Positions 16,534 to 24,797 of a stretch of 64,000 nt of DNA are shown here, one piece after another. The DNA is taken from NCBI GenBank assembly GCA_936908745.1, contig CAKZFX010000011.1, positions 186,001 to 250,000 of the forward strand, given 5' to 3'. Made by a program: the position numbers and the translations under genes. Under the pieces are notes generated by a model, which did not search any database, was not told the origin of the DNA, and was given only the letters and a program-made list of their open reading frames with translations. Numbering within the stretch: the stretch's first letter is position 1; every line of letters begins with the position of its first letter. Origin of the DNA: an uncultured Chitinophagaceae bacterium (GTDB taxonomy: Bacteria > Bacteroidota > Bacteroidia > Chitinophagales > Chitinophagaceae).

Positions 16534-16564
16534 CAAATATAACGAGATTTTTGGTATTACGAAA
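16534..16564 (-). promoter_or_regulatory. Bacteroidota-type promoter of the double-PDZ gene
   Basis: On the minus strand TATATTTG (16,541-16,534) fits TAnnTTTG exactly, and TTTC (16,564-16,561) lies 19 bases upstream in place of TTTG. Confidence 0.65.
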
Positions 16565-16609
16565 TGTTTCGGAAATGTTAAATAGACTTTAAGCTGCCAA
16601 AAGGCGATT

Positions 16610-17125
16610 TTACCGGATAGACGGGTTAATAAGTTCATAAGTCAGCGCCTCATGCCCATCCACCAGTTGCTGGCCAATATATTGCATACCGCATTTCTCT
16701 AATACGCTGACTGAGCCACGGTTGCCCGGCTCTGCACGGCCTGTGATCTTTTGCAGGTTCAATTTTTCAAACCCATATTTAATAGTGGCAAAAGCGGCCT
16801 CTGTTGCATATCCCTTGCCCCAATATTCTTTTTTATACCGATACCCTAAATCCACTTCATTTAATTCAGGACGGTATTTCAATCCGCACCAACCTATAAA
16901 AGAACCATCACTTTTTAAATGCACTGCCCAGCGTCCATGATTGTATAAAGCATATTGCGGCAGGATTGTTTTTTCCAATACCATGGCGGCCTGCTCCACG
17001 CTATCCATCGGATCATGTGTATGCTTTGTAACTTCCGGGTCTTTGTTCAGGTCATATACAATAGCCGCATCATTCATTGTAAACAAGCGAAACAATAAAC
17101 GTTCTGTTTCAAATATGATTTCCAT
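16610..17125 (-). CDS. GNAT family N-acetyltransferase (RimJ/RimL type)
   Basis: A 171-residue cytoplasmic acetyltransferase that uses acetyl-CoA to acetylate an amine. The start MEIIFETERLLFRLF and the segments DLGYRYKKEYWGKGYATEA (acetyl-CoA loop region) and GRAEPGNRGSVSVLEKCGM (C-terminal motif) are typical of the RimJ/RimL-like Acetyltransf_3 group. The ATG at 17,125 is chosen because the family begins at this point. The open frame up to 17,194 adds residues without homology. Single gene between the PDZ gene and a small convergent reading frame. Substrate unknown: ribosomal protein N-termini, small amines and antibiotics are all possible. Confidence 0.88.
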   Translation of the reverse strand: MEIIFETERLLFRLFTMNDAAIVYDLNKDPEVTKHTHDPMDSVEQAAMVLEKTILPQYALYNHGRWAVHLKSDGSFIGWCGLKYRPELNEVDLGYRYKKEYWGKGYATEAAFATIKYGFEKLNLQKITGRAEPGNRGSVSVLEKCGMQYIGQQLVDGHEALTYELINPSIR

Positions 17126-17241
17126 GTAATAAGTGTGGATTTTACTAAGAAGTACTTCGGTTTTCACTACCCGCTTTGTGGTATTGTTCAGCAATATAAG
17201 TTAGGGAGATTTGTAGTTCTACCAGACCCACTGATGAATCA

Positions 17242-17382
17242 ATGAAGCCACACATTTTTTCTATTATATGTATTGCCGTTTGTGCGGCTGCGCTCTATTT
17301 CGCTTATAAAATTTACAGGGACACACAACGGCTGAAAAAGAAAATAGAAAAAGAAGATGACGATGATCGTCCCCGCTTTTAA
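17242..17382 (+). CDS. 46-residue single-span membrane peptide
   Basis: A short reading frame encoding 46 residues: MKPH, a hydrophobic helix (about 5-22, IFSIICIAVCAAALYFAY), a basic stretch (KIYRDTQRLKKKIEKE) and an acidic tail (DDDDRPRF). This is a believable small membrane protein with the charged part in the cytoplasm. Its stop codon overlaps the stop codon region of convergent alaS by 4 bases. The codon use looks like the neighbours, and no other gene occupies the 250-base gap. Function unknown. The membrane-protein pattern supports it, but lack of a clear promoter keeps confidence moderate. Confidence 0.6.
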   Translation: MKPHIFSIICIAVCAAALYFAYKIYRDTQRLKKKIEKEDDDDRPRF

Positions 17383-19979
17383 TTCAGCAACTGTTTCACT
17401 TCTTCAATCACCTGTTTCAGATTGCTTGCATCCTGTCCGCCTGCTGTAGCCAATGTTTTTTGTCCGCCGCCACCGCCTTTGATCAATGGCGCCACTTTTT
17501 CTTTGATGATCTTACCGGCATCCAATCCTTTGGCAGCAGCCACAGTATCAGAAATACCAACGGCTACAAAAGGTTTACCGCCAATGTTGGCGCAAAGCAC
17601 CGACACATGGTCACGCAAATGATTTTTCAGATCGAAACATAGTTTTTTCAATGCATCGGCATTGCCTACTTCTACAATATCACCCACAAAGTTGATGCTG
17701 TTAATGATCTCATCTTTTTGCAACAATTCATTGCGGATGCCCACCAATTGTCTTGCTTCTAACGCTTCACTGTGCTTTTTGAGCTCTGTATTTTCCGCCT
17801 GCAGGTTTTCAATAGCTTTCAGCAAATCCTTCGGATTTTTCAATGCTTCACGGATCGCTTTTACAGCAGCAAATTCTTCATTGATATAGTTTTCTGCCTG
17901 CCAGCCACATACAGCTTCCACACGACGAACACCGGCCGCCACAGCCGATTCGCTGGTGAGCTTAAATAAACCTAATTCACCTGTAGCGCCTACATGTGTA
18001 CCACCACACAATTCCACTGAGTAGTCAGGGTCCATGATCACGACACGCACCACATCGCCATATTTTTCACCAAATAAAGCCATTGCACCAAGTTGGGTGG
18101 CTTCATCTTTTGACATTTGTTTGATAACAACAGGAATGTTTTCTCTTATTTTTTCATTCACGATCGCTTCCACTTTCGCCATTTCCTCATCCGTTACTTT
18201 GGAGAAATGAGAAAAGTCAAAACGCAGGTATTCTTCATTGACCAATGAACCTTTTTGTGCCACATGCGTGCCTAATACTTTGCGTAAAGCTGCATGTAAT
18301 AAGTGTGTGGCCGAGTGATGCAATTCGGTGTTCTTTCTTTTGGTTGCATCCACCGTTGCTGTTATTTCACCCGATAAATCAGCAGGAATCGTTTCTGTAA
18401 AATGGATAATAAGATCATTATCTTTCTTTGTGTCAACGACTGCCAATTGTTCATTGCCAATTGTCAATTGTCCCCTGTCTCCCACCTGTCCGCCACTCTC
18501 TGCATAGAAAGGCGTTGTTTCCAGCACAAGCTGGTATAATTCTTTACCCTTCGCTTTTACTTTCCGGTATTTCAACACAGCCGTGGTTGCCTGCAACTGA
18601 TCGTAGCCCACAAATTTATTGCTGCCTTCCTTCAATAACACCCAATCTTCTGCATCCACTGTGGTGGCTGCGCGGCTGCGGTCTTTTTGCTGTTGCATTT
18701 CGGCTTTGAAACCTTCTTCATCAACAGACAGTTTATTTTCCGAAGCGATCAGTTGTGTGAGGTCAAAAGGAAAACCATAAGTATCGTAGAGTTCAAAAGA
18801 ATCTTTACCGGAAATAGTTCCCTGCGCCACCAAATCGTCCACTCGTTTCAACCCTTTTTCCAATGTACGCAGGAAAGACTCTTCTTCTTCCTTCACCACT
18901 TTGGTAACAAAGTCAACCTGTTTGTGCAGTTCCGGAAATACATTTTCAAACTGCGTTGCCAGTACCGGCACGAGTTGCGCCAGCAAAGGCTGTTTATAAT
19001 CTAAATAAGAGTAGTAATAACGGGCCGCCCTTCTTAGAATACGACGGATCACATAGCCTGCGCCGGTATTGGAAGGCAGTTGACCATCTGCAATGGTAAA
19101 ACTGATGGCACGGATATGATCGGCGATCACACGGAAAGCCACCGCTTCTTTGCTATCGCTCCTGTCATATTTTTTGCCGGTGATTTTTTCTACCGTCCCG
19201 ATCGTGCCGGTAAACACATCCGTATCATAGTTGCTTTGTTTGCCCTGCATCACACGCACCAGTCTTTCCAATCCCATACCGGTGTCCACATGTTTCGCAG
19301 GCAATGGCTCCAGGCTGCCATCTTTTTTCCGGTTGAACTGGATAAATACATTGTTCCAGATTTCCATCACCATGCCGGTGTCATCATTGTTTACCCTGTC
19401 ATGCCCATCATTGTCAGCTTCGGGCCTTGTATCATAATGAATTTCGGTGCAAGGGCCGCAAGGACCGGTATCACCCATTTCCCAGAAGTTATCTTTTTTA
19501 TTGCCTGATAAAATTCTGTCTTCGGCTACATATTTTTTCCATTCGTTGTAAGCTTCCTCATCTTTTGGTAAACCTTCTTTGGCATCACCTTCAAAAATGG
19601 TTACATACAAACGGCTTTTGTCGAGCTTATACACTTCGGTCAGCAGTTCCCAGCTCCATTGGATCGCTTCTTTTTTAAAATAATCACCAAAGCTCCAGTT
19701 GCCCAGCATTTCAAACATCGTATGGTGATAGGTATCTACACCCACTTCTTCCAGGTCATTGTGTTTACCGCTTACCCGCAAACATTTTTGTGTGTCTGCT
19801 ATTCTTGGCGAACTGGCTTTTTTATTACCAAGGAAGTAATCTTTGAACTGGTTCATGCCCGCATTGGTAAACATGAGCGTCGGATCATTTTTTACCACGA
19901 TCGGTGCGGACGGAACAATTTCATGTCCTTTGGAACGAAAAAAATCTAAAAAAGCGGAGCGTATGGCTGCGGTCGTCAT
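17379..19979 (-). CDS. alaS: alanine--tRNA ligase
   Basis: Alanyl-tRNA synthetase charges tRNA(Ala) and removes wrongly attached serine or glycine. The 866-residue length is full for bacteria. The catalytic domain shows MFTNAGMNQFKDYFLG and the class II motifs around RVSGKHNDLEEVG. The editing domain has the metal-binding HSATHLLHAALRKVLG and later CGGTHVGATGELG. The C-terminal domain (FVAVGISD...GGGGGQKTLATAGG) matches the C-Ala part. The ATG at 19,979 is right before the conserved SAFLDFFRSKGHEIVPSAP. It is monocistronic and ends tail to tail with the small membrane peptide. Confidence 0.98.
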   Translation of the reverse strand: MTTAAIRSAFLDFFRSKGHEIVPSAPIVVKNDPTLMFTNAGMNQFKDYFLGNKKASSPRIADTQKCLRVSGKHNDLEEVGVDTYHHTMFEMLGNWSFGDYFKKEAIQWSWELLTEVYKLDKSRLYVTIFEGDAKEGLPKDEEAYNEWKKYVAEDRILSGNKKDNFWEMGDTGPCGPCTEIHYDTRPEADNDGHDRVNNDDTGMVMEIWNNVFIQFNRKKDGSLEPLPAKHVDTGMGLERLVRVMQGKQSNYDTDVFTGTIGTVEKITGKKYDRSDSKEAVAFRVIADHIRAISFTIADGQLPSNTGAGYVIRRILRRAARYYYSYLDYKQPLLAQLVPVLATQFENVFPELHKQVDFVTKVVKEEEESFLRTLEKGLKRVDDLVAQGTISGKDSFELYDTYGFPFDLTQLIASENKLSVDEEGFKAEMQQQKDRSRAATTVDAEDWVLLKEGSNKFVGYDQLQATTAVLKYRKVKAKGKELYQLVLETTPFYAESGGQVGDRGQLTIGNEQLAVVDTKKDNDLIIHFTETIPADLSGEITATVDATKRKNTELHHSATHLLHAALRKVLGTHVAQKGSLVNEEYLRFDFSHFSKVTDEEMAKVEAIVNEKIRENIPVVIKQMSKDEATQLGAMALFGEKYGDVVRVVIMDPDYSVELCGGTHVGATGELGLFKLTSESAVAAGVRRVEAVCGWQAENYINEEFAAVKAIREALKNPKDLLKAIENLQAENTELKKHSEALEARQLVGIRNELLQKDEIINSINFVGDIVEVGNADALKKLCFDLKNHLRDHVSVLCANIGGKPFVAVGISDTVAAAKGLDAGKIIKEKVAPLIKGGGGGQKTLATAGGQDASNLKQVIEEVKQLLN

Positions 19980-20098
19980 TGCGAAAATTTCTGTTTTAAA
20001 ATGCCTGTTATCGTTATCAGCGATGTTTTTACAGGGTTGAGTAAAATCACCAACGGCAACATAGTGGTTTTTTCACTAATCCAATCTCCCCGCAAGGG

Positions 20099-20129
20099 TT
20101 GATTTTTGCTGTTGAACGGACTATATTTG
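20099..20129 (+). promoter_or_regulatory. Bacteroidota-type promoter of the M23 peptidase gene
   Basis: TATATTTG (20,122-20,129) fits TAnnTTTG exactly. TTG (20,099-20,101) lies 20 bases upstream. The box is 75 bases before the ATG at 20,205 and downstream of the frame's earlier ATG at 20,106, which supports the later start. Confidence 0.65.
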
Positions 20130-20204
20130 TTCACCCCTGCCAAAAGCGGGGCAAAGGTAGCAATTAAGGACATCATTCAGGTCGAAGACCGTTGCCAACG
20201 GCTC

Positions 20205-21176
20205 ATGAAGAAGATCAAATATTATTACAATACCAATACCCTCCGGTATGAAAAGCTGGAGACGCCGCTGCGGGTAAAACTGCTGCGGATATTTGGTTTC
20301 CTGGCCGCCGCCTTTGTTACTGCCGCCCTGATCTCTTACGTGGCTTTCCAGTTTATCGGCTCTCCTAAAGAAAAAATATTGCAACGTCAAAACGAAGCCT
20401 TACAGGACAAGTATGATGCTTTGCAGGATGATGTGCAGTCTATCGAACAACAGATGCAGGAACTGGAAAAAAGGGATAATAATGTGTACCGGGCCATTTT
20501 TGAGGCCAATCCCATTCCCGACAGCGCAAGGGCCAAGGAAATAGAGATTGAAAAAGAAATTGCCACCGTGGCCAAAATGAAGGATAATGAATTGGTGACA
20601 TCCATTGTCAGTTCCATTGCCAACCTGACCAGCCGTATCAAATCACAGTCAAAGTCGTATGATGAGCTGGCAAAGCTGGTGGAAAATAAAGAGCAATTAC
20701 TGGCGCATACGCCTGCTATACAGCCTGTAAGTAATAAAGACCTGACAAGGATCGCTTCGGGTTTTGGTTATCGTATCGACCCTGTGTATAAAACCACCAA
20801 GATGCATGCGGGCATTGATTTTACGGCACCACAAGGCACGCCTATTTATGCTACGGCCGATGGCACCGTGAGCACCGCAGGCAATACCGGCAATGGCTAT
20901 GGCAACCACGTTATCATCAATCATGGTTATGGTTATGAAACATTGTATGGCCATATGGTAAGAGTAAAAGCAAGAAATGGCCAGGCGGTAAAAAGAGGCG
21001 AAGTGATCGGCTGGGTAGGCAGCACGGGAAAGTCAACCGGGCCGCATTGCCATTATGAAGTGCATAAGTATGGAAACAAAATAGATCCTATTTACTTTTT
21101 CTACAATGATCTCAGTCCCGAGCAGTTTGACCTGATACTGAAGAAAGCAGCTGCATCGAACCAAAGCTTTGATTGA
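20205..21176 (+). CDS. membrane-anchored M23 family metallopeptidase
   Basis: A 323-residue cell-wall endopeptidase-like protein expected to cleave peptidoglycan cross-links, or to regulate those that do. It has a cytoplasmic start (MKKIKYYYNTNTLRYEKLETP, a common opening in Bacteroidota), one membrane helix at about 30-50, a coiled coil at about 60-185, and a C-terminal LytM/M23 domain. Zinc ligands are present: HAGIDF near residue 213 and HCHYEVH near 293, so it should be catalytically active. The start is ATG 20,205, behind the promoter at 20,099-20,129. Gene stands alone, divergent from alaS. Confidence 0.92.
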   Translation: MKKIKYYYNTNTLRYEKLETPLRVKLLRIFGFLAAAFVTAALISYVAFQFIGSPKEKILQRQNEALQDKYDALQDDVQSIEQQMQELEKRDNNVYRAIFEANPIPDSARAKEIEIEKEIATVAKMKDNELVTSIVSSIANLTSRIKSQSKSYDELAKLVENKEQLLAHTPAIQPVSNKDLTRIASGFGYRIDPVYKTTKMHAGIDFTAPQGTPIYATADGTVSTAGNTGNGYGNHVIINHGYGYETLYGHMVRVKARNGQAVKRGEVIGWVGSTGKSTGPHCHYEVHKYGNKIDPIYFFYNDLSPEQFDLILKKAAASNQSFD

Positions 21177-21177
21177 T

Positions 21178-21480
21178 CTCCCACAAAGTCACAAAGAACC
21201 ACAAAGAGATTTAACCGCTAACCTGCCTGTCGGCAGACAGGGGCGGAAAGGCACTATGATTTTTTCACCGCAGAGAGAAGGAGAAGCAGAGTTTTCGCAG
21301 AGAGACTTAACCGCCAAGGCGCAATGACGCTAAGGGATTTCTTACTAAACTTAATGTCTTAATGGTTTCTTCACCGCAGAGATAAGGAGAAGCAGAGTTT
21401 CGCAGAGAGAAAATAATCCCAAAGACTAAAGATTTTGTGAAATTATCTCTGTGTTTCTCCATCCCTCTGTGGCTCTCCGT
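21178..21480. repeat. cluster of dispersed intergenic repeats with nested palindrome
   Basis: This roughly 300-base gap is made of repeat DNA. CACAAAGAACCACAAAGAG is followed by TTAACCGCTAA, then the 20-base palindrome (21,222-21,241), then GGCGGAAAGGC. Two copies of a TTCACCGCAGAGA...GGAGAAGCAGAGTTTTCGCAGAGAGA unit follow at about 21,265-21,309 and 21,371-21,411, and an inverted partner (ATCTCTGTGTTTCTCCATC...) lies near 21,440-21,490. No gene is credible here. Confidence 0.75.
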
Positions 21481-21552
21481 GGCCTTTCTGTCTTTATGGG
21501 GAAAAAACACTGAACTGGCCCCGTTTATGCTTCGTAACTTTACCGTGCAATT

Positions 21553-22164
21553 ATGGCAAAACAGCTTTCTCAAATATCATTATTTGATTTCTCAGCGCCT
21601 GTTGAGGAAGAGCCGGTAAAAAAACCGGTGCAGCCTGTGTCCCCGCCTGTTGCCGAGGTGAAAAAAGAAGAGCCTGCACCCGAACCTGTGATTGCAGAGG
21701 AAGAGATAGTGGCAGCACAAGAGCCGGAAGAAACAGTAGTGGCTGTTGCTACTGCTGTCGTCAAAAAAGAAAAGTCAACAAGAGGCCGCCGCTCCTTACG
21801 GGAAGCCGATATAAAAGTGGACCTGGTGCAGGTGCCGGATGATGAAATTCTTTTTAAAAAACAGTATTATTCCATTGGCGAAGTGGCTTCCATGTTCAGG
21901 GAAAACCAATCCCTGATCCGCTACTGGGAAATCGAGTTTGATATTTTACAGCCACGCAAGAACCGCAAGGGCGACCGCTTTTTCCGCCCTGTTGATATCA
22001 AGAACCTCGTAATGATCTACGATTTGCTGCGCCGCCGCAAGTTTACCATCGAAGGCGCCAAGGATTACCTGAAAAAGAATAAAAAAGCGGACGAAAAGTT
22101 TGCAATGATCCGGTCATTGCAAAAGATAAAAGAGTTTTTGCTGGAGATAAAGGCCAACCTGTAA
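21553..22164 (+). CDS. MerR family transcriptional regulator with acidic N-terminal tail
   Basis: A 203-residue DNA-binding protein. Residues 1-95 are low-complexity and rich in Pro, Glu, Val and Lys, so probably disordered. Residues 105-175 form a MerR-type winged helix (YYSIGEVASMFRENQSLIRYWEIEFDILQPRKNRKGDRFFRPVDIKNLVMIYDLL). The usual C-terminal effector-binding domain is absent, replaced by a short helix (MIRSLQKIKEFLLEIKANL). This layout is conserved in Bacteroidota but the target genes are unknown. The short -10-like TAACTTTA lies only 10 bases before the ATG. Confidence 0.85.
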   Translation: MAKQLSQISLFDFSAPVEEEPVKKPVQPVSPPVAEVKKEEPAPEPVIAEEEIVAAQEPEETVVAVATAVVKKEKSTRGRRSLREADIKVDLVQVPDDEILFKKQYYSIGEVASMFRENQSLIRYWEIEFDILQPRKNRKGDRFFRPVDIKNLVMIYDLLRRRKFTIEGAKDYLKKNKKADEKFAMIRSLQKIKEFLLEIKANL

Positions 22165-22240
22165 TTATTCGTCAAGCTTTTGCAACTTTTGCTGAACCTG
22201 TTTCATCATTTGATTGTTCCCTTTTACATTCGCCATCTCC

Positions 22241-22248
22241 TATTTTTG
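22241..22248 (+). promoter_or_regulatory. -7 promoter box of the thioredoxin-fold gene
   Basis: TATTTTTG fits TAnnTTTG and ends only 6 bases before the ATG at 22,254, predicting a leaderless or nearly leaderless transcript. Confidence 0.5.
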
Positions 22249-22253
22249 TATTT

Positions 22254-22778
22254 ATGAAGAAAATTGTCATCCTGTTTTTAGTTGCTGTTGCATTCGGCCA
22301 GGCAAGTTTTGCGCAAAATTATTTTGAAACCCTGGTGGAAAAGCCCGGCGAAAAGACCTTTAAAGGCATTATTTCCCGCGAAATTTTGCAGTCTGATACG
22401 TCTTTCAAATGGTATGCAGAAAATGAAAAAGGGTATACGCCTAACAGCCTTGCTTTACAGGCATTAAAACAGTATGGCGATTCTGTGCAATTGCTTGTCT
22501 TCATGGGTACCTGGTGCGAAGATTCGCATATGATCATTCCCAAGTTTTATAAATTATTGGATGCCGCCGGTTTTTCCAAAGACCGTGTTACGCTTGTTGG
22601 CGTTGACCGGGATAAGAAAACACTCGGCAATCTTACCGATGCGCTCAATATCAAAAACGTGCCTACCATCATGGTAATGAAGAACGGTAAGGAAATGGGC
22701 CGTGTTGTTGAGTATGGCAAATATGGTATGTGGGACAAGGAAACCGGTGAAGTCATCAATGCGGCTTTCACCAAATAA
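22254..22778 (+). CDS. exported thioredoxin-fold protein with WCxDS site
   Basis: A 174-residue periplasmic protein: signal peptide (MKKIVILFLVAVAFGQASFAQ), then a thioredoxin fold at about 75-165. The usual CxxC is reduced to WCEDS (Cys 88, Ser 91), so there is one cysteine only. The cis-proline segment is NVPTIMVMKNG. This pattern fits thiol-modifying or isomerase-like family members, not a dithiol oxidoreductase. A related protein with the same WCxDS motif and a similar front part (xWxxxxxxYTPN) is encoded at 49,564-50,448. The stop lies two bases from the end of convergent mscS. Substrate unknown. Confidence 0.85.
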   Translation: MKKIVILFLVAVAFGQASFAQNYFETLVEKPGEKTFKGIISREILQSDTSFKWYAENEKGYTPNSLALQALKQYGDSVQLLVFMGTWCEDSHMIIPKFYKLLDAAGFSKDRVTLVGVDRDKKTLGNLTDALNIKNVPTIMVMKNGKEMGRVVEYGKYGMWDKETGEVINAAFTK

Positions 22779-22780
22779 GT

Positions 22781-23869
22781 TTATTGTTCTTTTTTCAGCT
22801 TGATTGTTGTGTCCACAGCAGCAATTTCGATCTGTAATTGTGCAAGTATTTTTAAAGACCCGAGGTTTATTTCCTGTTTGATGGTATTAAATTCCTGTAT
22901 GGTGATCGGCGCTGTATAATAATCGGAAGTGATCACCAGTGCATTGGATGCAATCTCCGTCATAAATACATTGGCCGCTTCAATTTCTTTCCTGTTTACT
23001 AATTGGCGGATCGCATTTACTGCTTCTTCGAGTTTTGCAGGCGGCGTTTCCAATCCTAATTCCAAACGAAGATCGCCGCGGCGCTGGCTGCGCAATGAAA
23101 GATTATCCAAAATAGAATCCACCATTTGTTTATTGGGAACAGTCACAAATGTTTTCTGATCCGTTCTTATTCTCGTGCTGCGCAATCCTATTTTCTCTAC
23201 CGAGCCGGTTACATTATGCACTTTCACCAGGTCGCCGGTGGTAAATGGTTTATCAAAGAAGATAATAAAGGAAGCGATCAGGTTTTCAAGGCTTTCCCGC
23301 AGGGCAAGGGCAATAGCCGCACCCACGATACTTAAACCCGTAAGCAGGCTGCCGATGTCCATGCCAAAAGCATATTTCAGCACCAGCATGACGCCAATGA
23401 TGACCAGCACCACTTTGAAAAAGTCGCGGAAGAAAACGATCAGTTGGTTATCCGCCTGGTCCACTGTGAGGTCTGCTCTTTTGCCCAGTATCAGTGCGAT
23501 AAAGTCGATCATACGGATGAGCAGGCGTATAAAAGAAACGATCAGGATCAACGTGCCCGCACTTTGCAGCATGTTCTTAACTGTATAACGATAGAGTTCT
23601 CCATTCAACTCTTCCGGAAAATGCAGTTTATCAATTGAGATAATCGAAAAAAGTACCAGCAGAAAGAAGCCAAGTGGTTTTACCACCAATGCGATAAAAG
23701 ATGCTTTGTCCACATCTTTCCAGATAGAGTGAACAACGGTGAATAGCAAACCAGCTATATAACGGGAAATATACCGGCGTAACAAAACGATGAACAGGAT
23801 AATCCCTGCCACAACCAGGTAGCTTTTTACCGTATTGCCCAACCAGACCTGTTCCAAAAACTCATTCAT
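22781..23869 (-). CDS. mechanosensitive ion channel family protein (MscS-like)
   Basis: A 362-residue membrane channel of the MscS family that releases solutes when the membrane is stretched by osmotic downshock. It has about five predicted helices in the first 190 residues, with the pore helix and beta domain at GLSIVGAAIALALRESLENLIASFIIFFDKPFTTGDLVKVHNVTGSVEKIGLRSTRIRT, the classical MscS signature. The C-terminal cage domain is short. ATG at 23,869, about 23 bases behind a -7 box at 23,892-23,899. No partner genes. The assignment is secure at family level. Confidence 0.93.
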   Translation of the reverse strand: MNEFLEQVWLGNTVKSYLVVAGIILFIVLLRRYISRYIAGLLFTVVHSIWKDVDKASFIALVVKPLGFFLLVLFSIISIDKLHFPEELNGELYRYTVKNMLQSAGTLILIVSFIRLLIRMIDFIALILGKRADLTVDQADNQLIVFFRDFFKVVLVIIGVMLVLKYAFGMDIGSLLTGLSIVGAAIALALRESLENLIASFIIFFDKPFTTGDLVKVHNVTGSVEKIGLRSTRIRTDQKTFVTVPNKQMVDSILDNLSLRSQRRGDLRLELGLETPPAKLEEAVNAIRQLVNRKEIEAANVFMTEIASNALVITSDYYTAPITIQEFNTIKQEINLGSLKILAQLQIEIAAVDTTIKLKKEQ

Positions 23870-23891
23870 GTGTATAGCTGATAATTGAACG

Positions 23892-23922
23892 CAAAAATAC
23901 GGCAGAGTGACAGTTTGAAAAA
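23892..23922 (-). promoter_or_regulatory. probable promoter of the mscS-like gene
   Basis: TATTTTTG (23,899-23,892 on the minus strand) fits the -7 box. A T-rich stretch (TTTT) lies 19 bases upstream in place of TTTG. Confidence 0.5.
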
Positions 23923-23933
23923 CAGAAAGAATT

Positions 23934-23981
23934 TCCGCAGGAACTTGAAGTATCAGCGAAAACCTGCGAGATCAGCGGGAT
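23934..23981. repeat. dispersed repeat of the CCCGCTGA family, without palindrome
   Basis: Read on the minus strand it begins ATCCCGCTGATCTCGCAGG and includes TTTTCGCTGATACTTC. It is the same family as 1696-1787 and 59,227-59,335. Here CCCGCTGA joins TCTCGCAG directly, so it is the unoccupied form of the site that holds the 20-base palindrome at 1708. Confidence 0.7.
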
Positions 23982-23987
23982 AAAAAA

Positions 23988-24797
23988 TCAGAATGTATAA
24001 ATCCTGATCGTATCATTTTCCAGTGCATAGAGCCTTGCAGAAGAGAAGTTAAAGGCTTTGCTCCGGTAGATCTCTTCCGGCATACGCCATTCATCCAGCC
24101 GGAACGTACTGATCTCGTAACGATGCAAAATATCGCCGTTGTAGCCAAATATGTATTTGCCCGCTACCTTAAAATTTTTCCAACCTGTGATCAGTATTTT
24201 ATTTTTTAAGGCGCCATAGTAGTCAAATACAAATACAGATTGTGCTGAATCGTAGAGATACACATATTTATCCTGGTCAAATATCTTTTGTGGTACCGGC
24301 GCAGGATTGAACAGCATCCGGAAGTCAGGTGTTTCTAATAGCAATGTGCCGTCCTCATCTATTTTCTTCAGTTTATTTTCCACTTCATCAAACACCCATA
24401 CCTTGTTATCGTACGATTGAGCAATGGCTTTTGCCTGGAAAATGTTTTGTTTGCGGAGATCGATCGTGTTTACCACGTTCAGGAAACGATCTAAGGCCAC
24501 TACTGTTCCAAAGTCTTTGTAATACAATAATACTTTCAGCGGGTTGGAAACATCAATCAGCGAGGCTTGTCCGAATTTTTTGACATTGTTGTAAACAGCC
24601 ACCGAATCGCCATTGGCATTGAATTTTTTTAACTGGTTGCGGCTTGTAAGGATATATATGTTATCAAGATTGTCAACCGTAAAGTCAACAATATCGCCAC
24701 TGATCGTTTTCACCAGTTTAAATGAAGTATCAGCCTGTGCAAAAGAGCCAAGGCCGGCCAGCAAACCAATCCATAGTATGAGTAAGCGTTGCTTCAT
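23988..24797 (-). CDS. exported propeller-like protein of unknown function
   Basis: A 269-residue protein with a signal peptide (MKQRLLILWIGLLAGLGSFAQA). The rest shows repeated short strands with the pattern of NHL or six-bladed beta-propeller blades: DFTVDNLDNIYILTSRNQLKKFNANGDSV, AIAQSYDNKVWVFDEVENKLKKIDEDG, DQDKYVYLYDSAQSVFVFDYYG. Its ATG overlaps the stop of lpxH by one base, so the two are translated from one message. The pairing with a lipid A enzyme could point to an envelope role, but that is inference. No catalytic residues can be named. Confidence 0.8.
   Translation of the reverse strand: MKQRLLILWIGLLAGLGSFAQADTSFKLVKTISGDIVDFTVDNLDNIYILTSRNQLKKFNANGDSVAVYNNVKKFGQASLIDVSNPLKVLLYYKDFGTVVALDRFLNVVNTIDLRKQNIFQAKAIAQSYDNKVWVFDEVENKLKKIDEDGTLLLETPDFRMLFNPAPVPQKIFDQDKYVYLYDSAQSVFVFDYYGALKNKILITGWKNFKVAGKYIFGYNGDILHRYEISTFRLDEWRMPEEIYRSKAFNFSSARLYALENDTIRIYTF

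Noticed and set aside
21307..21573. Minus-strand frame of 88 codons in the repeat gap before the MerR gene
   Set aside because: The sequence is entirely made of the CGCAGAGA repeats; no start context or conserved pattern.
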